A stretch of DNA of 64,000 nt from Kitasatospora sp. Root107 (GCF_001424875.1 NZ_LMCT01000001.1:424886-488885), one strand, 5' to 3'. Positions 1-8,644 are shown, counted from the first letter of the stretch. Made by a program: numbers and translations. Notes: generated by a model from the letters alone, not told the origin.

Positions 1-768
1 CCCCGGCACACCGTCGGCCGCCAGCAGGGTCGGCGCGTACGGGGCACCGGGCGGGGGGCCGGCCGGTGGCACCGGCGCGCCACCGTACGGGGCCTGCATC
101 CCGGGCGGCGGCGGGGCGAGCATGGTCGGGGCGTCACCGGCCGGACGGCCGGAGGCCGCGGGCGCGGTGAACACCGCAGGCGTCGGCGGCGGAGTCGACG
201 GACCGTCAGCCGCTCCCGGCTCCGGCAGGTACGCCATCGGCGCGACCGGCGTCGCCCCGGCCGGCTCGGGCAGCGGCGGGGCCGGCTCGGGCAGCGGCGG
301 GGTCGGGGCCACGGGCTCCGGCCGGGGCTGCTTCGTCAGGGTCGGGCCGTCGGCGGAGCCGGGCTCGCCGAGCCTGGCGTGCTCGGCCGCGATCGCCGCC
401 TCGCCCGCGTCCTTGAGCCACTGCGGCGGACTGAGCAGGAAGGAGGTCGCCTCCACCGCGCCCTGCACGGGCTTGGCCGCCCCGGCCGGGTTGGGTTCGG
501 TCGGGCTGCCGTAGACCGCCTCGTAGCGGCTGACCACCTCGTTGACCGGCAGGGCCGGCCAGAGCGTGCTGGCCCCGCTGTCCCGGGCGATCACCAGCCG
601 GGGGCCCGGCGCCGAACCGGGATCGGCCGACGGCGCGTCCGTCCGCCGCTCCGCCCAGCAGACGAAGCCCAGGTCGAACTCCCTTACCCGGACCTCGCGT
701 TGCTGCGAGCGCGGCACCCCGGCGTTGATCCAGTCCTCGGCCAGCTCCTGCGCCTGCGCGTACGTCAC
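1..768 (-). CDS. Imm35/YrhB-domain protein with proline-rich tail (partial, runs off left edge)
   Basis: The frame stays open from a GTG at 768 (a second GTG lies one codon upstream at 771) to the window edge, giving 256 codons without a stop. The first ~90 residues begin VTYAQAQELAEDWINAG and look like the YrhB/Imm35 immunity-protein fold, including a WAE-R segment and a strand reading RLVIARDSG. From about residue 140 the protein turns into a Pro/Ala/Glu-rich linker with a repeated PPLPEPA unit. In streptomycetes such proteins often continue into a further SUKH-like domain, but that part lies outside the window. The start overlaps the stop of the SUKH gene upstream (GTGA), so the two are translationally coupled. 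Exact function is unknown; the family call is from motif memory. Confidence 0.6.
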   Translation of the reverse strand, partial: MTYAQAQELAEDWINAGVPRSQQREVRVREFDLGFVCWAERRTDAPSADPGSAPGPRLVIARDSGASTLWPALPVNEVVSRYEAVYGSPTEPNPAGAAKPVQGAVEATSFLLSPPQWLKDAGEAAIAAEHARLGEPGSADGPTLTKQPRPEPVAPTPPLPEPAPPLPEPAGATPVAPMAYLPEPGAADGPSTPPPTPAVFTAPAASGRPAGDAPTMLAPPPPGMQAPYGGAPVPPAGPPPGAPYAPTLLAADGVPG

Positions 769-1793
769 CACGCCCGCTGCACCCCGTCCCCGTTCACCGG
801 GACGGCGCGGACGAAGCCGCCGTCCACCATCATCGCCGCCACCGTCTCCAACTCCTGCGGACTGCCCGCCAGTCGGAGCAGGAACTGGTCGAAGTCCGCC
901 CCGCACGGCAGCAGCAGCCTGGCCACCCGCTGCTCCGGGGTCTCCGCCGGGTCGCCCGCGTCCCGGGCGTCGTCGTACAGGCTGAGCCAGACCGAACCGG
1001 TGTCCGCACCGCGCACCTTCAGCGCCAGCAGGCCGCCCTGGACGTACGCGATGCCCAGGTAGTCCTTGGTGAGGTGGTCGCGCAGGCACTTGTTGGCGTA
1101 CACCAGGTCGTGGACGCCGTACTCCTCACTGAGCGTCAGGAACGGCTGGTCGATGAGCAGCCCGAGCTCGGTGTCCAGCGCGACGCCGACCGGGGCCCGG
1201 CCGCCCGCGAGCTTGAGGAAGTCCCGGTAGGCGGGCGGCAGCGGGTGGCCGAGTCGCTGCTCCGCGCGCTGGACCAGGTCCTCGGTGACGGCCAGCGGGT
1301 CGCCGCCGTCCAGCGCCAGCGGGAAGTGCGCGGGGCGGTGCTCCTGCAGCGGCCTGGTCCCCCGGCGGCCGTGGTCGGCCCCGGAGTGGGCCAGCCCGCC
1401 GTGGTGCCGCAGCAGCGCCTTGACCTCGACCGGGACCAGCTCCATCCGCCGCCAGCCGGGCGCGGCCCGGCCGCTGACGTGGTGCCAGGTCCAGCCGGGC
1501 GGCGTGGCCACGGCGGTGCCCTGGTCGGCCCAGAGCTCGTGCCCCTCGGTGTAGAGCGCGGCGTTCGCCGACACGTAGTCGGTCAGCCGCAGCTCGTCCA
1601 CCCCGAAGCCGTCCGGCGGATCGGCCACCTCGGCCACCGCCACGGCGTAAGGACCGAAGTCCGGCAGCCCCGCCTCGTCCACCCGCACCCCGGCCGGGTA
1701 CCTCCCCGCCCGGACCGGATCGGGAAACTGCACCACCTGCCCCGCGTACGCCCCGTTGGGCGCGGCGGCAGTACCGGGCCGACCTGTCGTCAT
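765..1793 (-). CDS. SMI1/KNR4 (SUKH) family protein
   Basis: 342 aa. The segment around residues 160-290 carries the SUKH signature: AEQRLGHPLPPAYRDFL, then LAGG and a strand/helix run ending in the DYLGIAY and GSVWLSLYDDA region. The N-terminal ~130 residues look like a separate region (VDELRLTDYVSANAALYTEG, with several Trp) of unknown role. SUKH proteins are mostly immunity or toxin-binding proteins of polymorphic toxin systems; in Streptomyces many are solitary with no proven toxin. The ATG at 1793 follows a G-rich stretch that can act as a ribosome site. The gene is coupled to the Imm35-like gene downstream. No secretion signal or membrane segment is visible, so it is probably cytoplasmic. 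Confidence 0.7.
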   Translation of the reverse strand: MTTGRPGTAAAPNGAYAGQVVQFPDPVRAGRYPAGVRVDEAGLPDFGPYAVAVAEVADPPDGFGVDELRLTDYVSANAALYTEGHELWADQGTAVATPPGWTWHHVSGRAAPGWRRMELVPVEVKALLRHHGGLAHSGADHGRRGTRPLQEHRPAHFPLALDGGDPLAVTEDLVQRAEQRLGHPLPPAYRDFLKLAGGRAPVGVALDTELGLLIDQPFLTLSEEYGVHDLVYANKCLRDHLTKDYLGIAYVQGGLLALKVRGADTGSVWLSLYDDARDAGDPAETPEQRVARLLLPCGADFDQFLLRLAGSPQELETVAAMMVDGGFVRAVPVNGDGVQRAW

Positions 1794-1857
1794 CTGGGTG
1801 CCCCCACTGGCTGCTGCGACGATTGCTGCAGACAGCCTAGGGGGTGCGGCGAGGCCC

Positions 1858-1913
1858 GAGCGGCAGTGGCCCGGGTTGTCCGGACGCGGACCACCTGCGC
1901 GCCACTGCCGCTC
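1858..1913 (-). terminator. Hairpin closing the aminosugar operon
   Basis: A perfect 13-bp inverted repeat, GAGCGGCAGTGGC at 1858-1870 and its complement at 1901-1913, begins three bases beyond the stop of the last gene of the leftward operon. The ~30-nt loop is long, and there is no U tract, as is usual for this GC-rich group. Confidence 0.5.
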
Positions 1914-1915
1914 CG

Positions 1916-3016
1916 TCAGATCCTGGCCAGCGCCTTCGCCAGGGTCTCAGCAATGAAGATCTGCTGGTCCGCGGTCAGGTGCGGGTGCAGCGGGAGGGTC
2001 AGGATCTCCCGGGCGGCGCGTTCGGTGACCGGGAAGCTGCCCTCGGGGTGGCCCAGGTACTGGAAGGCGGGCTGGAGGTGGACCGGGACGGGGTAGTGGA
2101 TGCCCGCGCCGATGCCGGCCGCGTGCAGGGCGGCGAGCACCTCGTCGCGGCCGCGGGGCACCCGGACCGCGTACAGGTGCCAGACGTGTTCGTTGCCGGG
2201 CAGGGTGACCGGGAGGGTGAGGCCGGGCAGGCCGGCCAGCAGCTGGTGGTAGCGGACGGCGGCGGCCCGGCGGGCGACGTTCCAGCCGGGCAGGTGGCGG
2301 AGCTTGGCGCGCAGCACCACGGCCTGCAGGGTGTCCAGCCGGGAGTTGAAGCCGAAACGCTCGTGGATGTACTTCTCGCTGGACCCGTGGTCGCCGATCT
2401 CCCTTACCAGGGCGGCGAGTTCGGCGGAGTCGGTGACCACGGCACCCGCGTCGCCGTAGGCGCCGAGGTTCTTGCCCGGGTAGAAGCTGGTCGCGGCGAG
2501 CAGGCCCCAGGAGCCGGAGGGGCGGCCGTGCCGGGTGGCACCCTGCGACTGGGCGCCGTCCTCGATCACCGGACGGCCTTCGGCGAGCTCCAGGATCTGC
2601 TCCATCGGCGCGAGCTGGCCGTTCAGGTGCACCGGCAGGTACGCGTCGGCGGCGGCCTCGGCGGCCCGCGCCGGGTCGATCAGCAGCGCGTAGGGGTCGA
2701 CGTCCACCAGCACGGGGTAGAGACCGGCCCTGACCACCGCCTCGGCGGTGGCGACGAAGGTGTTGGCGGGCAGCACCACCCGGGCCCCGGCGGGGAGTTC
2801 GAGGGCGCGCAGGGCCATCTCGATCGCGTCGGTGCCGTTGGCGGTGCCGACCGCGTGGGAGACGCCGGAGAAGGCCGCGTACTCGGCCTCGAAGGCGGTC
2901 ACGTCCGGGCCCTTGATGTAGGCGCCGGAGGTGAGCACCCGGTCGAAACCGGCCCTGACCTCCTCGGCGACCTCGGCGTGGGCGGCTTGCAGGTCGACGA
3001 GCGGGATCGGGTTCAT
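1916..3016 (-). CDS. DegT/DnrJ/EryC1/StrS family PLP sugar aminotransferase
   Basis: 366 aa starting MNPIPLVDLQ; an in-frame extension upstream lies inside the preceding gene and was rejected. The PLP lysine is in SFYPGKNLGAYGDAGAV, the form typical of TylB/DesV/QdtB-type 3-keto-sugar aminotransferases. Other family landmarks are GTANGTDAIEMALRAL near residue 60, ANTFVATAEAVV, VIEDGAQSQGA (ring-stacking and Asp residues), and HERFGFNSRLDTLQA. It would transfer an amino group, usually from glutamate, to a nucleotide-linked keto-sugar in the cytoplasm. The start codon overlaps the stop of the MBL-Rieske gene (ATGA), so the two are coupled. It is the last gene of the operon. The substrate cannot be read from sequence. 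Confidence 0.85.
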   Translation of the reverse strand: MNPIPLVDLQAAHAEVAEEVRAGFDRVLTSGAYIKGPDVTAFEAEYAAFSGVSHAVGTANGTDAIEMALRALELPAGARVVLPANTFVATAEAVVRAGLYPVLVDVDPYALLIDPARAAEAAADAYLPVHLNGQLAPMEQILELAEGRPVIEDGAQSQGATRHGRPSGSWGLLAATSFYPGKNLGAYGDAGAVVTDSAELAALVREIGDHGSSEKYIHERFGFNSRLDTLQAVVLRAKLRHLPGWNVARRAAAVRYHQLLAGLPGLTLPVTLPGNEHVWHLYAVRVPRGRDEVLAALHAAGIGAGIHYPVPVHLQPAFQYLGHPEGSFPVTERAAREILTLPLHPHLTADQQIFIAETLAKALARI

Positions 3017-4494
3017 CCGACGGGCCCTTCCAGGGAGAGGTGTTCGACGAGCAGGGGCAGGGAGCCGCCGGAGAGACAGCGGCCGGTCCTGGCATCCCAC
3101 TTCCAGTGGTGCCGGGGGCACTCGATCACGCCGTCCGCGATCACGGCATGGCCCAGGTCCTCGCCCGCGTGCGGGCAGTAGCGCTGGAACCGGAGGCCCT
3201 CCCGCTCAACCAGCTGTCCGGCGGCGGCGGTCCGCTCCCGGACCAACTGGCGGGTCTGGGCGGGCTGGTGGCCGTACCGGAGCAGGCTGAGCAGGGTGAG
3301 GTCGAAGACGTCCGGGTCGCGGTGCAGGCTGAGCCGCATCGAGAGCAGCGCCTCCTCCCAGCCGGCCCGGCCGTCCAGCACCGCGCGCAGCGCCCGGGCC
3401 GGGACCCGGATGGTGTAGGCGGGGTCCACCGGTTCGTCCTCGAGCTCGACCCGCAGCGCCAGCTCGCCGAGCGGCAGGGCGCAGACCGTGCCGTCGGTCT
3501 CCAGCCGCAGGTCGCGCCGGTAGTCGGCGAGCAGCGGCCGGTTCAGCCGCTGGAGCCGGGCGAAGTGCTCGGCCACCTCGGCGGGGTCCACGGTCGGGTC
3601 CTGGCCCCGGTGGTAGCCCTCCCACTCGTCCCGGCGGCGCTCCCGGTACGCCGCCAGGTAGCCCGCCGGGTCGGTGGCCCAACTGCCGGGCTCGGACGGG
3701 GAGTCGACCAGGTCGCCGGGGCCGGTGCGGAGCACCTCGGTGCCGGGGCAGGCGTCCGCGAAGGTCGCGGCGACGTCCTCCCACTGCGGGAAGATGGTGG
3801 CCGCCCGGTCGTTGAAGCGGTCCAGCTCCGGGTCGAGGAAGCAGGCGGGACCGGCCGAGGGCAGGTAGGCCCGCGCGCCGGTCAGCTTCACCTTGCGGAC
3901 CAAGGTGTCCAGCAGGTCGGCCCGGACCGCGGCGGTCTTGGCGGCCATCGCCTCGGGCGGGTAGTCGTAGGCGTTCGGGTACCACATCGCGCCGGAGTAC
4001 TGCGCGGCCAGTAGGTCGATGCCGTCCGGGAGTTCGGACATCGGGGTGTTGCAGTCGTTCAGGTCCAGGAAGCGGTAGCCGCCCAGGTCGAGCAGCAGCC
4101 CGCTGTCCTCCTTGTGGCTGGTGTCCAGCAGCATGGTGGCGGTCGCGTCGGGCCCGAGCCGGTACGTCTCCCGGTGGCCGAGCAGCACCTGCCGGCCGAA
4201 GCCGAGCCGGTTCAGGCGCTTGCGCAGCCCGTGCGAACGGAACCTGGGCACCAGCACCGTGACGTCCCGGGAGAGCTGCCCGAGCAGCCGCTCGTCGAAG
4301 TGGTCCTCGTGGGTGTGCGAGACGTACAGGAAGTCGTAGCGTCCTTCGACCACCTCGGGCAGCAGCGCCCGGTTGTCGGGGTAGGGGAACCAGGCGTCCA
4401 GGAAGGCGGGGTGGAACCAGGGGTCGATCAGGATGCGCAGACCGGCGTGCCCGACCACGAATCCCGCGTGGCCGAGGTGCCTGATCTCGGTCAA
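3013..4494 (-). CDS. Metallo-beta-lactamase-fold / Rieske [2Fe-2S] fusion protein
   Basis: 493 aa from a TTG at 4494 that overlaps the stop of the upstream aminotransferase (TTGA). Residues ~1-270 are a metallo-beta-lactamase-fold domain: IRHLGHAGF, the metal motif SHTHEDH (HxHxDH) near residue 60, then DTSHKEDSG and FLDLNDCNTP. A middle region (~270-430) contains WEEALLSMRLSLHRDPDVFD and has no clear assignment. The C-terminal ~65 residues are a Rieske domain with both ligand pairs, CPH and CPRHHW. CMP-N-acetylneuraminate hydroxylase also joins Rieske and MBL-like modules, but as I recall it with the Rieske first; here the order is reversed. A role in oxidising or hydroxylating a nucleotide sugar or its acyl group is inferred from context only. 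Confidence 0.75.
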   Translation of the reverse strand: MTEIRHLGHAGFVVGHAGLRILIDPWFHPAFLDAWFPYPDNRALLPEVVEGRYDFLYVSHTHEDHFDERLLGQLSRDVTVLVPRFRSHGLRKRLNRLGFGRQVLLGHRETYRLGPDATATMLLDTSHKEDSGLLLDLGGYRFLDLNDCNTPMSELPDGIDLLAAQYSGAMWYPNAYDYPPEAMAAKTAAVRADLLDTLVRKVKLTGARAYLPSAGPACFLDPELDRFNDRAATIFPQWEDVAATFADACPGTEVLRTGPGDLVDSPSEPGSWATDPAGYLAAYRERRRDEWEGYHRGQDPTVDPAEVAEHFARLQRLNRPLLADYRRDLRLETDGTVCALPLGELALRVELEDEPVDPAYTIRVPARALRAVLDGRAGWEEALLSMRLSLHRDPDVFDLTLLSLLRYGHQPAQTRQLVRERTAAAGQLVEREGLRFQRYCPHAGEDLGHAVIADGVIECPRHHWKWDARTGRCLSGGSLPLLVEHLSLEGPVG

Positions 4495-5621
4495 CCGAGG
4501 ATCGCCCGGAGCGCGCCGACCACGGTGTCCTGCTGCTGCTCGGTGAGCGTGTGGAAGAGCGGCAGGATCAGCGAACGCCCGGTCAGCAGCTCGGTGTTGG
4601 GCAGCGGCTCTCGGGCAGCGTCCTTGTACGGGGCCTCCAGGTGGGCCGCCATGATGCCGCGGCGGGCGGACACCCCGGCCCCGGCCAGCCGGGTCAGCAC
4701 CTCGGTGCGGTCCGGCGCGTCCTCGGGCAGCAGCAGCCAGCAGGCCTGGAAGTTGCCGGTGCCGTGCGCCGGGTCGGCCACCAGCCGCTCGCCCAGCGGG
4801 CCGAGCAACGACCGGTAGCGGGCGGCCAGTTCGCGCCTCCGGGCGACCATCGCGGGCAGCTTGCCGAGCTGCACCAGGCCGATCGCGGCCTGGATGTCGG
4901 TCATCCGGTAGTTGTAGCCGATCTCGTCGTAGGTCTCGACCACCCCGGCCCCGCCGCTCGCGGCGTGCCGGTCGGCGGCCGAGACACTCATCCCGTGCTC
5001 GCGCAACCGCCGCAGCCGGGCGGCGAGTTCGCCGTCCTGACAGGTCACCATGCCGCCCTCGCCGGTGGTCAGCAGCTTGCGCGGGTGGAACGAGTACGCG
5101 GCGATCGCGGCCCCGCTGCCCACCGGGCGCCCGCGCAGCAGCGACCCGGCCCCGCAGGCGGCGTCCTCGATCACGGTGATGCCACGCGGCCCGGCCAGCG
5201 CCTCGAGCGCGGTCAGGTCGACCGGTACGCCGCCCTGGTCCACCGCGATCACCGCTCTGGTGCGCTCGGTGAGCAGCGGCGCGACGGTCTCGGCGGTCAG
5301 GTTGCCGGTGGCGAGCTCCACGTCCGCGAAGACCGGGACGGCGCCGACGTAGGTGACCGCGTTGGCGGTGGCGACGAAGGAGAGCGAGGGCACCACCACC
5401 TCGTCCCCGGGGCCGACCCCCGCGCCGATCAGCGCCAGGTGCAGCGCGGTGGTGCAGGAGGAGACCGCGACGGCGTGCGGCACGCCGAGGTGGTCGGCGA
5501 AGGCCCGCTCGAACTCGGCGACCCGGGGGCCCTGGGCCACCCAGCCGGAGCGGACGGCCTCGGCGGCGGCCAGGGCCTCCTGCTCGCCGAGCCAAGGAAT
5601 CATGACGGGAATGGTGGACAC
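4491..5621 (-). CDS. DegT/DnrJ/EryC1/StrS family PLP sugar aminotransferase
   Basis: 376 aa from a GTG at 5621 preceded by GGAG seven bases upstream; the ATG six codons later is less well placed. The PLP lysine lies in SFHPRKLLTTGEGGM, the form seen in perosamine/PseC/ArnB-like 4-aminotransferases. Other landmarks are SCTTALHLALIGAGVGPGDE near residue 50, VIEDAACGAG, and YNYRMTDIQAAIGLVQL. It differs clearly from the second aminotransferase in the same operon, which suggests two amination steps or two products. The stop overlaps the TTG start of the MBL-Rieske gene. A 35-bp gap separates it from the epimerase upstream. Confidence 0.85.
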   Translation of the reverse strand: MSTIPVMIPWLGEQEALAAAEAVRSGWVAQGPRVAEFERAFADHLGVPHAVAVSSCTTALHLALIGAGVGPGDEVVVPSLSFVATANAVTYVGAVPVFADVELATGNLTAETVAPLLTERTRAVIAVDQGGVPVDLTALEALAGPRGITVIEDAACGAGSLLRGRPVGSGAAIAAYSFHPRKLLTTGEGGMVTCQDGELAARLRRLREHGMSVSAADRHAASGGAGVVETYDEIGYNYRMTDIQAAIGLVQLGKLPAMVARRRELAARYRSLLGPLGERLVADPAHGTGNFQACWLLLPEDAPDRTEVLTRLAGAGVSARRGIMAAHLEAPYKDAAREPLPNTELLTGRSLILPLFHTLTEQQQDTVVGALRAILG

Positions 5622-5656
5622 AGGGCTGCTCCGAACTACCTTGCAGGGACGGACAG

Positions 5657-6634
5657 TTACTGCTCGCGCCACCAGGCGACCAGCTGGCGCAGGCCCTCGT
5701 CCAGGCCCAGCTCCGGCTTCCAGCCGAGCTCGCGCTCGGCGGCCGAGATGTCGGCCAGCCGGCGGACCACGCCACCGGCGGTGCCCCGGGCCGGGCCGTG
5801 CTCGACGTCCAGCTCGGAGTCCATCGCGCGCAGCAGCGCGTCGGCCAGACCGCGCAGCGAGACCTCGGTGGAGCTGGCGATGTTGTAGACCCGGTCGGTG
5901 ACCGGGGCGGCGGCGGCCAGCAGGTTGGCCCGCGCGATGTCCTCGGTGTGCACGAAGTCCATGGTCTGCGCACCGTCGCCGAAGATCAGCGGCGGCTCCC
6001 CGCCGTTGATCCGCTCCATCCAGCGGATGAACACCTCGGTGTAGCGGCCGTGCACGTCCATCCGGGGGCCGTAGACGTTGAAGTAGCGCAGCGCCACGTA
6101 GTCGAGACCAAACATCGCGTGGAAGCTGCGCAGCAGGCCCTCGTTGAAGACCTTGGCCGCGCCGTACAGCGTGTCGTTGTTGTACGGGTGCTGGGTCTCC
6201 GGCGTCGGGAAGGTGTCGGCCAGGCCGTAGACCGAGGCGGTGGAGGAGGCGATCACCTTCTTCACCCCGCACTCGGCGGCGGCCTCGACCACGTCGAAGG
6301 TGCCGTCCACCATGATCTCCAGCGCCAGCCGGGGTTCGGCGGCGCACTGGGTGATCCGGATCGCGGCCAGGTGGAACAGCAGGTCGGTGTCCTCGCCGAG
6401 CAGCTCGCGCAGCAGTGCCCGGTCCCTGATGTCGCCGTCCACCACCCGGAGTTGCCCCGGGGCGGCGATCGACTCGGCGTGCGCCAGGTTGGCCATCCGG
6501 CCCCGGACGAAGTTGTCGAGCACGACCACCTCGCGGGCACCGCCCACGAGCAGTTGGTCGACCACGGTGGAGCCGATGGTCCCGGCCCCACCGGTGACCA
6601 GACAGCGGGATCCCTCGATCGGGACAGCGTTCAT
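5657..6634 (-). CDS. NAD-dependent epimerase/dehydratase (extended SDR)
   Basis: 325 aa. The N-terminal Rossmann motif GGAGTIGS is near residue 15, and the catalytic dyad is in LYGAAKVFNEG (YxxxK). SSTASVYG supplies the active-site Ser/Thr, and RYFNVYGPRMD and MDFVHTEDIARAN match the UDP-glucose/UDP-GlcNAc 4-epimerase and dehydratase group. It should act on an NDP-hexose, interconverting C4 configuration or making a 4-keto intermediate for the aminotransferases. The ATG at 6634 overlaps the stop of the upstream oxidoreductase (ATGA). Sequence alone does not separate epimerase from 4,6-dehydratase. Confidence 0.8.
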   Translation of the reverse strand: MNAVPIEGSRCLVTGGAGTIGSTVVDQLLVGGAREVVVLDNFVRGRMANLAHAESIAAPGQLRVVDGDIRDRALLRELLGEDTDLLFHLAAIRITQCAAEPRLALEIMVDGTFDVVEAAAECGVKKVIASSTASVYGLADTFPTPETQHPYNNDTLYGAAKVFNEGLLRSFHAMFGLDYVALRYFNVYGPRMDVHGRYTEVFIRWMERINGGEPPLIFGDGAQTMDFVHTEDIARANLLAAAAPVTDRVYNIASSTEVSLRGLADALLRAMDSELDVEHGPARGTAGGVVRRLADISAAERELGWKPELGLDEGLRQLVAWWREQ

Positions 6635-7824
6635 CGGGCGGTGGCCCTCTCCTGAGCAGTGATCAGTTCTACGTCGCCGGTCGGCTCCACCGGCACGGTG
6701 GCACCGCCGAGTTCGAGGCTGCGCGAGGCGGCGTGCAGCAGCCGCAGCACCCGCAGTCCGGACCGGCCGTCGGTGAGCGGGGCCCGGCCCTCGGTGATGG
6801 CGGCGGCGAACTCCGCCATCACGTTGCGCAGCGCCTCCTGCTCGACCAGCGCGGGGGCGACCATCTCGCCGACCCGGTAGGAGATCAGCGCCTGGTGCCG
6901 GATCGCGTCGGTCAGCTCGTCCGGCGGGGTGAGGTCCACCCCCCGGTCGTGCACGGCCAGCCGGGCCTGCGGGTTGAGGTCGTCCCAGACCAGGGTCCGG
7001 CGGGAGCCGCCGATCATGGTGGTGCGGACCTTGGTGGGCGAGAGCCAGTTGACGTGGCAGTGCGCCAGCGCGCCGTTGCTCAGCCGCACCGTCAGGTACG
7101 CCACGCAGGCCCGCCCGGCACCGATCGGATCGGCGCCCTGGGCGCTCACGCCGACCGGCTCGACGCCCGGCGGCAGCACGAAGTCCAGGATCGACAGGTC
7201 GTGCGGGGCGAGGTCCCAGAGCACGTCCACGTCGGGCTGGACCAGCCCGAGGTTGATCCGCACCGAGTCGAAGAACTGGATGTCGCCCAGCTCGCCGCCG
7301 TGCACCAGCTCCCTGATCCGGCGCACCACCGGGGTGTAGCAGAAGGTGTGATCGCACATCAGCACCAGCCCGCGGGCCTCGGCCAGCTCGCAGAGCTCGG
7401 CGGCCTCCTCGGCGGAGGTGGTGATCGGCTTCTCCACCAGCACGTGCTTGCCGGCCTCCAGCGCGGCCCGCACCAGCTTGTAGTGCGCGGCCGCCGGGGT
7501 GGCGATCGCGACCGCCCGCACCCGCGGGTCCGCGAGCACCTCCTCGAACGAGGTGGTGGACCTGACGGTGCTGTACTCCCCCAGCACCCGGCGGGACTTG
7601 GCCTCGTCCAGGTCGCAGAGCCAGTGCAGCCGCAGGGCGGCCGTCTGCTGTGCGTTCCGGACCAGATTCGGCCCCCAGTACCCGGCGCCGACCACGGCCA
7701 TGCCGATCCGCTCGGCGACCACGGGCTCGGGCACCCCGGGCGTGGGCACGTGCTCGCCGGGCGCCTCGTGCGCCACCGCGTCGGCCGACACTGCTCCGGA
7801 TGACACTGCTCCGGACGACGTCAT
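6631..7824 (-). CDS. Gfo/Idh/MocA family oxidoreductase (NDP-sugar dehydrogenase)
   Basis: 397 aa from an ATG at 7824 with GGGGGGT about eight bases upstream. A Ser/Ala/Val-rich N-terminal tail of ~40 residues precedes the Rossmann motif VVGAGYWGPNLVRN. The family signature EKPITTSAEEA is present, followed by CDHTFCYTP and DLAPHDLSIL. In known aminosugar routes, members such as WlbA and GnnA oxidise C3 of a UDP-GlcNAc derivative before a DegT enzyme aminates it. As first gene of the operon it would supply the 3-keto substrate. The stop overlaps the epimerase start. Confidence 0.82.
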   Translation of the reverse strand: MTSSGAVSSGAVSADAVAHEAPGEHVPTPGVPEPVVAERIGMAVVGAGYWGPNLVRNAQQTAALRLHWLCDLDEAKSRRVLGEYSTVRSTTSFEEVLADPRVRAVAIATPAAAHYKLVRAALEAGKHVLVEKPITTSAEEAAELCELAEARGLVLMCDHTFCYTPVVRRIRELVHGGELGDIQFFDSVRINLGLVQPDVDVLWDLAPHDLSILDFVLPPGVEPVGVSAQGADPIGAGRACVAYLTVRLSNGALAHCHVNWLSPTKVRTTMIGGSRRTLVWDDLNPQARLAVHDRGVDLTPPDELTDAIRHQALISYRVGEMVAPALVEQEALRNVMAEFAAAITEGRAPLTDGRSGLRVLRLLHAASRSLELGGATVPVEPTGDVELITAQERATAR

Positions 7825-8155
7825 CGCAAGACCCCCCTTGCTCGGTACCGGCGGCCCCTTCGCCGTCGGCTGCCCCCGCAGTCGGCCGGCGCCGTCCGTT
7901 TCCCCCACGGTCGACCCGGCCCTGCTGCCGGAACGCTATCTGCTGCCGTCAGCGTGCGGGGGCCGAATCGGGAAAACGTGGGGGAATGGTGAAGCCCGGT
8001 CAACGGACGGCGGGTCAGTCACCCGATCGGCCCCCGACGTCGGCAATGTCGGCGGCGTTTGGCAGGCTTGACCCCTACTGTCGGACACCACCCGTCCGCC
8101 GGACCGTCGAATCCCCGGTCCGGACCGTCAAGACCCCGGTGAGGAGCAGCCGCCC
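7825..8155. other. Divergent intergenic region, 331 bp
   Basis: This gap separates the leftward aminosugar operon from the rightward YwqJ-like gene, so promoters for both should lie here. A GAGGAG ribosome site precedes the ATG at 8156. I could not assign a convincing -35/-10 pair for either direction, and I see no palindromic operator, RNA gene or plausible small ORF. Confidence 0.5.
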
Positions 8156-8617
8156 ATGGAGCAGACCGAGCCGTCGCACGCCCCGGCGCTGCGCCACCTC
8201 CGGGACAGCCTGCTCCCTGCCGTGGCGGCCGCACTCTCGCTGAAGAACGGCACCGTGCACACGCTGGCCGGGCACAAGCCCGATCTGCTGCCCGAGCTGC
8301 ACCCGCTGGTCGCCGAGTTCCTGACCGGGCTGCCGACCGAGCAGCGCGAGCGGTTCGTCGGCCGCTGCCCTGAGGCGGAGCTGCTGTCCCGGTTCCTGGC
8401 CGAGGTGGACACCACCCGGTCCAAGCGGTCCGCCCGCAAGCCGCTCACCCTGCACGACGCCCGCAAGGCGCTGAAGGGCTCGCGGCTGACCACCGTCCGG
8501 ATCCGCGAGGAGGGCGACCCGGCGCACGGCACCCACGCGCCGCCCTGCCGCTCCTGCGAGCCGCTGCTCGGCCACCTCCAGGTGGCCAGCGTCGCAGTCG
8601 GCCCCACCGCGTCCTGA
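8156..8617 (+). CDS. YwqJ-like putative nucleic-acid/nucleotide deaminase
   Basis: 153 aa. The C-terminal PPCRSCEPLL matches the zinc-binding PCxxC of the cytidine-deaminase-like fold. Upstream, GRCPEAELLS supplies a CxE in place of the usual HxE, as I recall for the YwqJ group, and HPLVAEFLTG near residue 55 is also typical. Such proteins are toxin domains or free-standing deaminases linked with SUKH genes. Here it stands alone, without a secretion signal or export domain, 27 bp before a SUKH-3 gene. GAGGAG lies about nine bases before the ATG. The biological substrate is unknown. Confidence 0.6.
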   Translation: MEQTEPSHAPALRHLRDSLLPAVAAALSLKNGTVHTLAGHKPDLLPELHPLVAEFLTGLPTEQRERFVGRCPEAELLSRFLAEVDTTRSKRSARKPLTLHDARKALKGSRLTTVRIREEGDPAHGTHAPPCRSCEPLLGHLQVASVAVGPTAS

Positions 8618-8644
8618 CCCCGCCCCGTACGACTGGAGCCCGCA

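Noticed and set aside
241..310. Tandem repeat in the Pro-rich tail (PPLPEPA unit)
   Set aside because: Only two near-identical 21-bp units, part of a coding low-complexity linker, not an independent repeat or CRISPR.
3017..3121. 35-codon N-terminal extension of the aminotransferase ending at 1916
   Set aside because: It lies inside the MBL-Rieske coding sequence, has no ribosome site, and the ATGA overlap at 3013-3016 gives a normal N-terminus.
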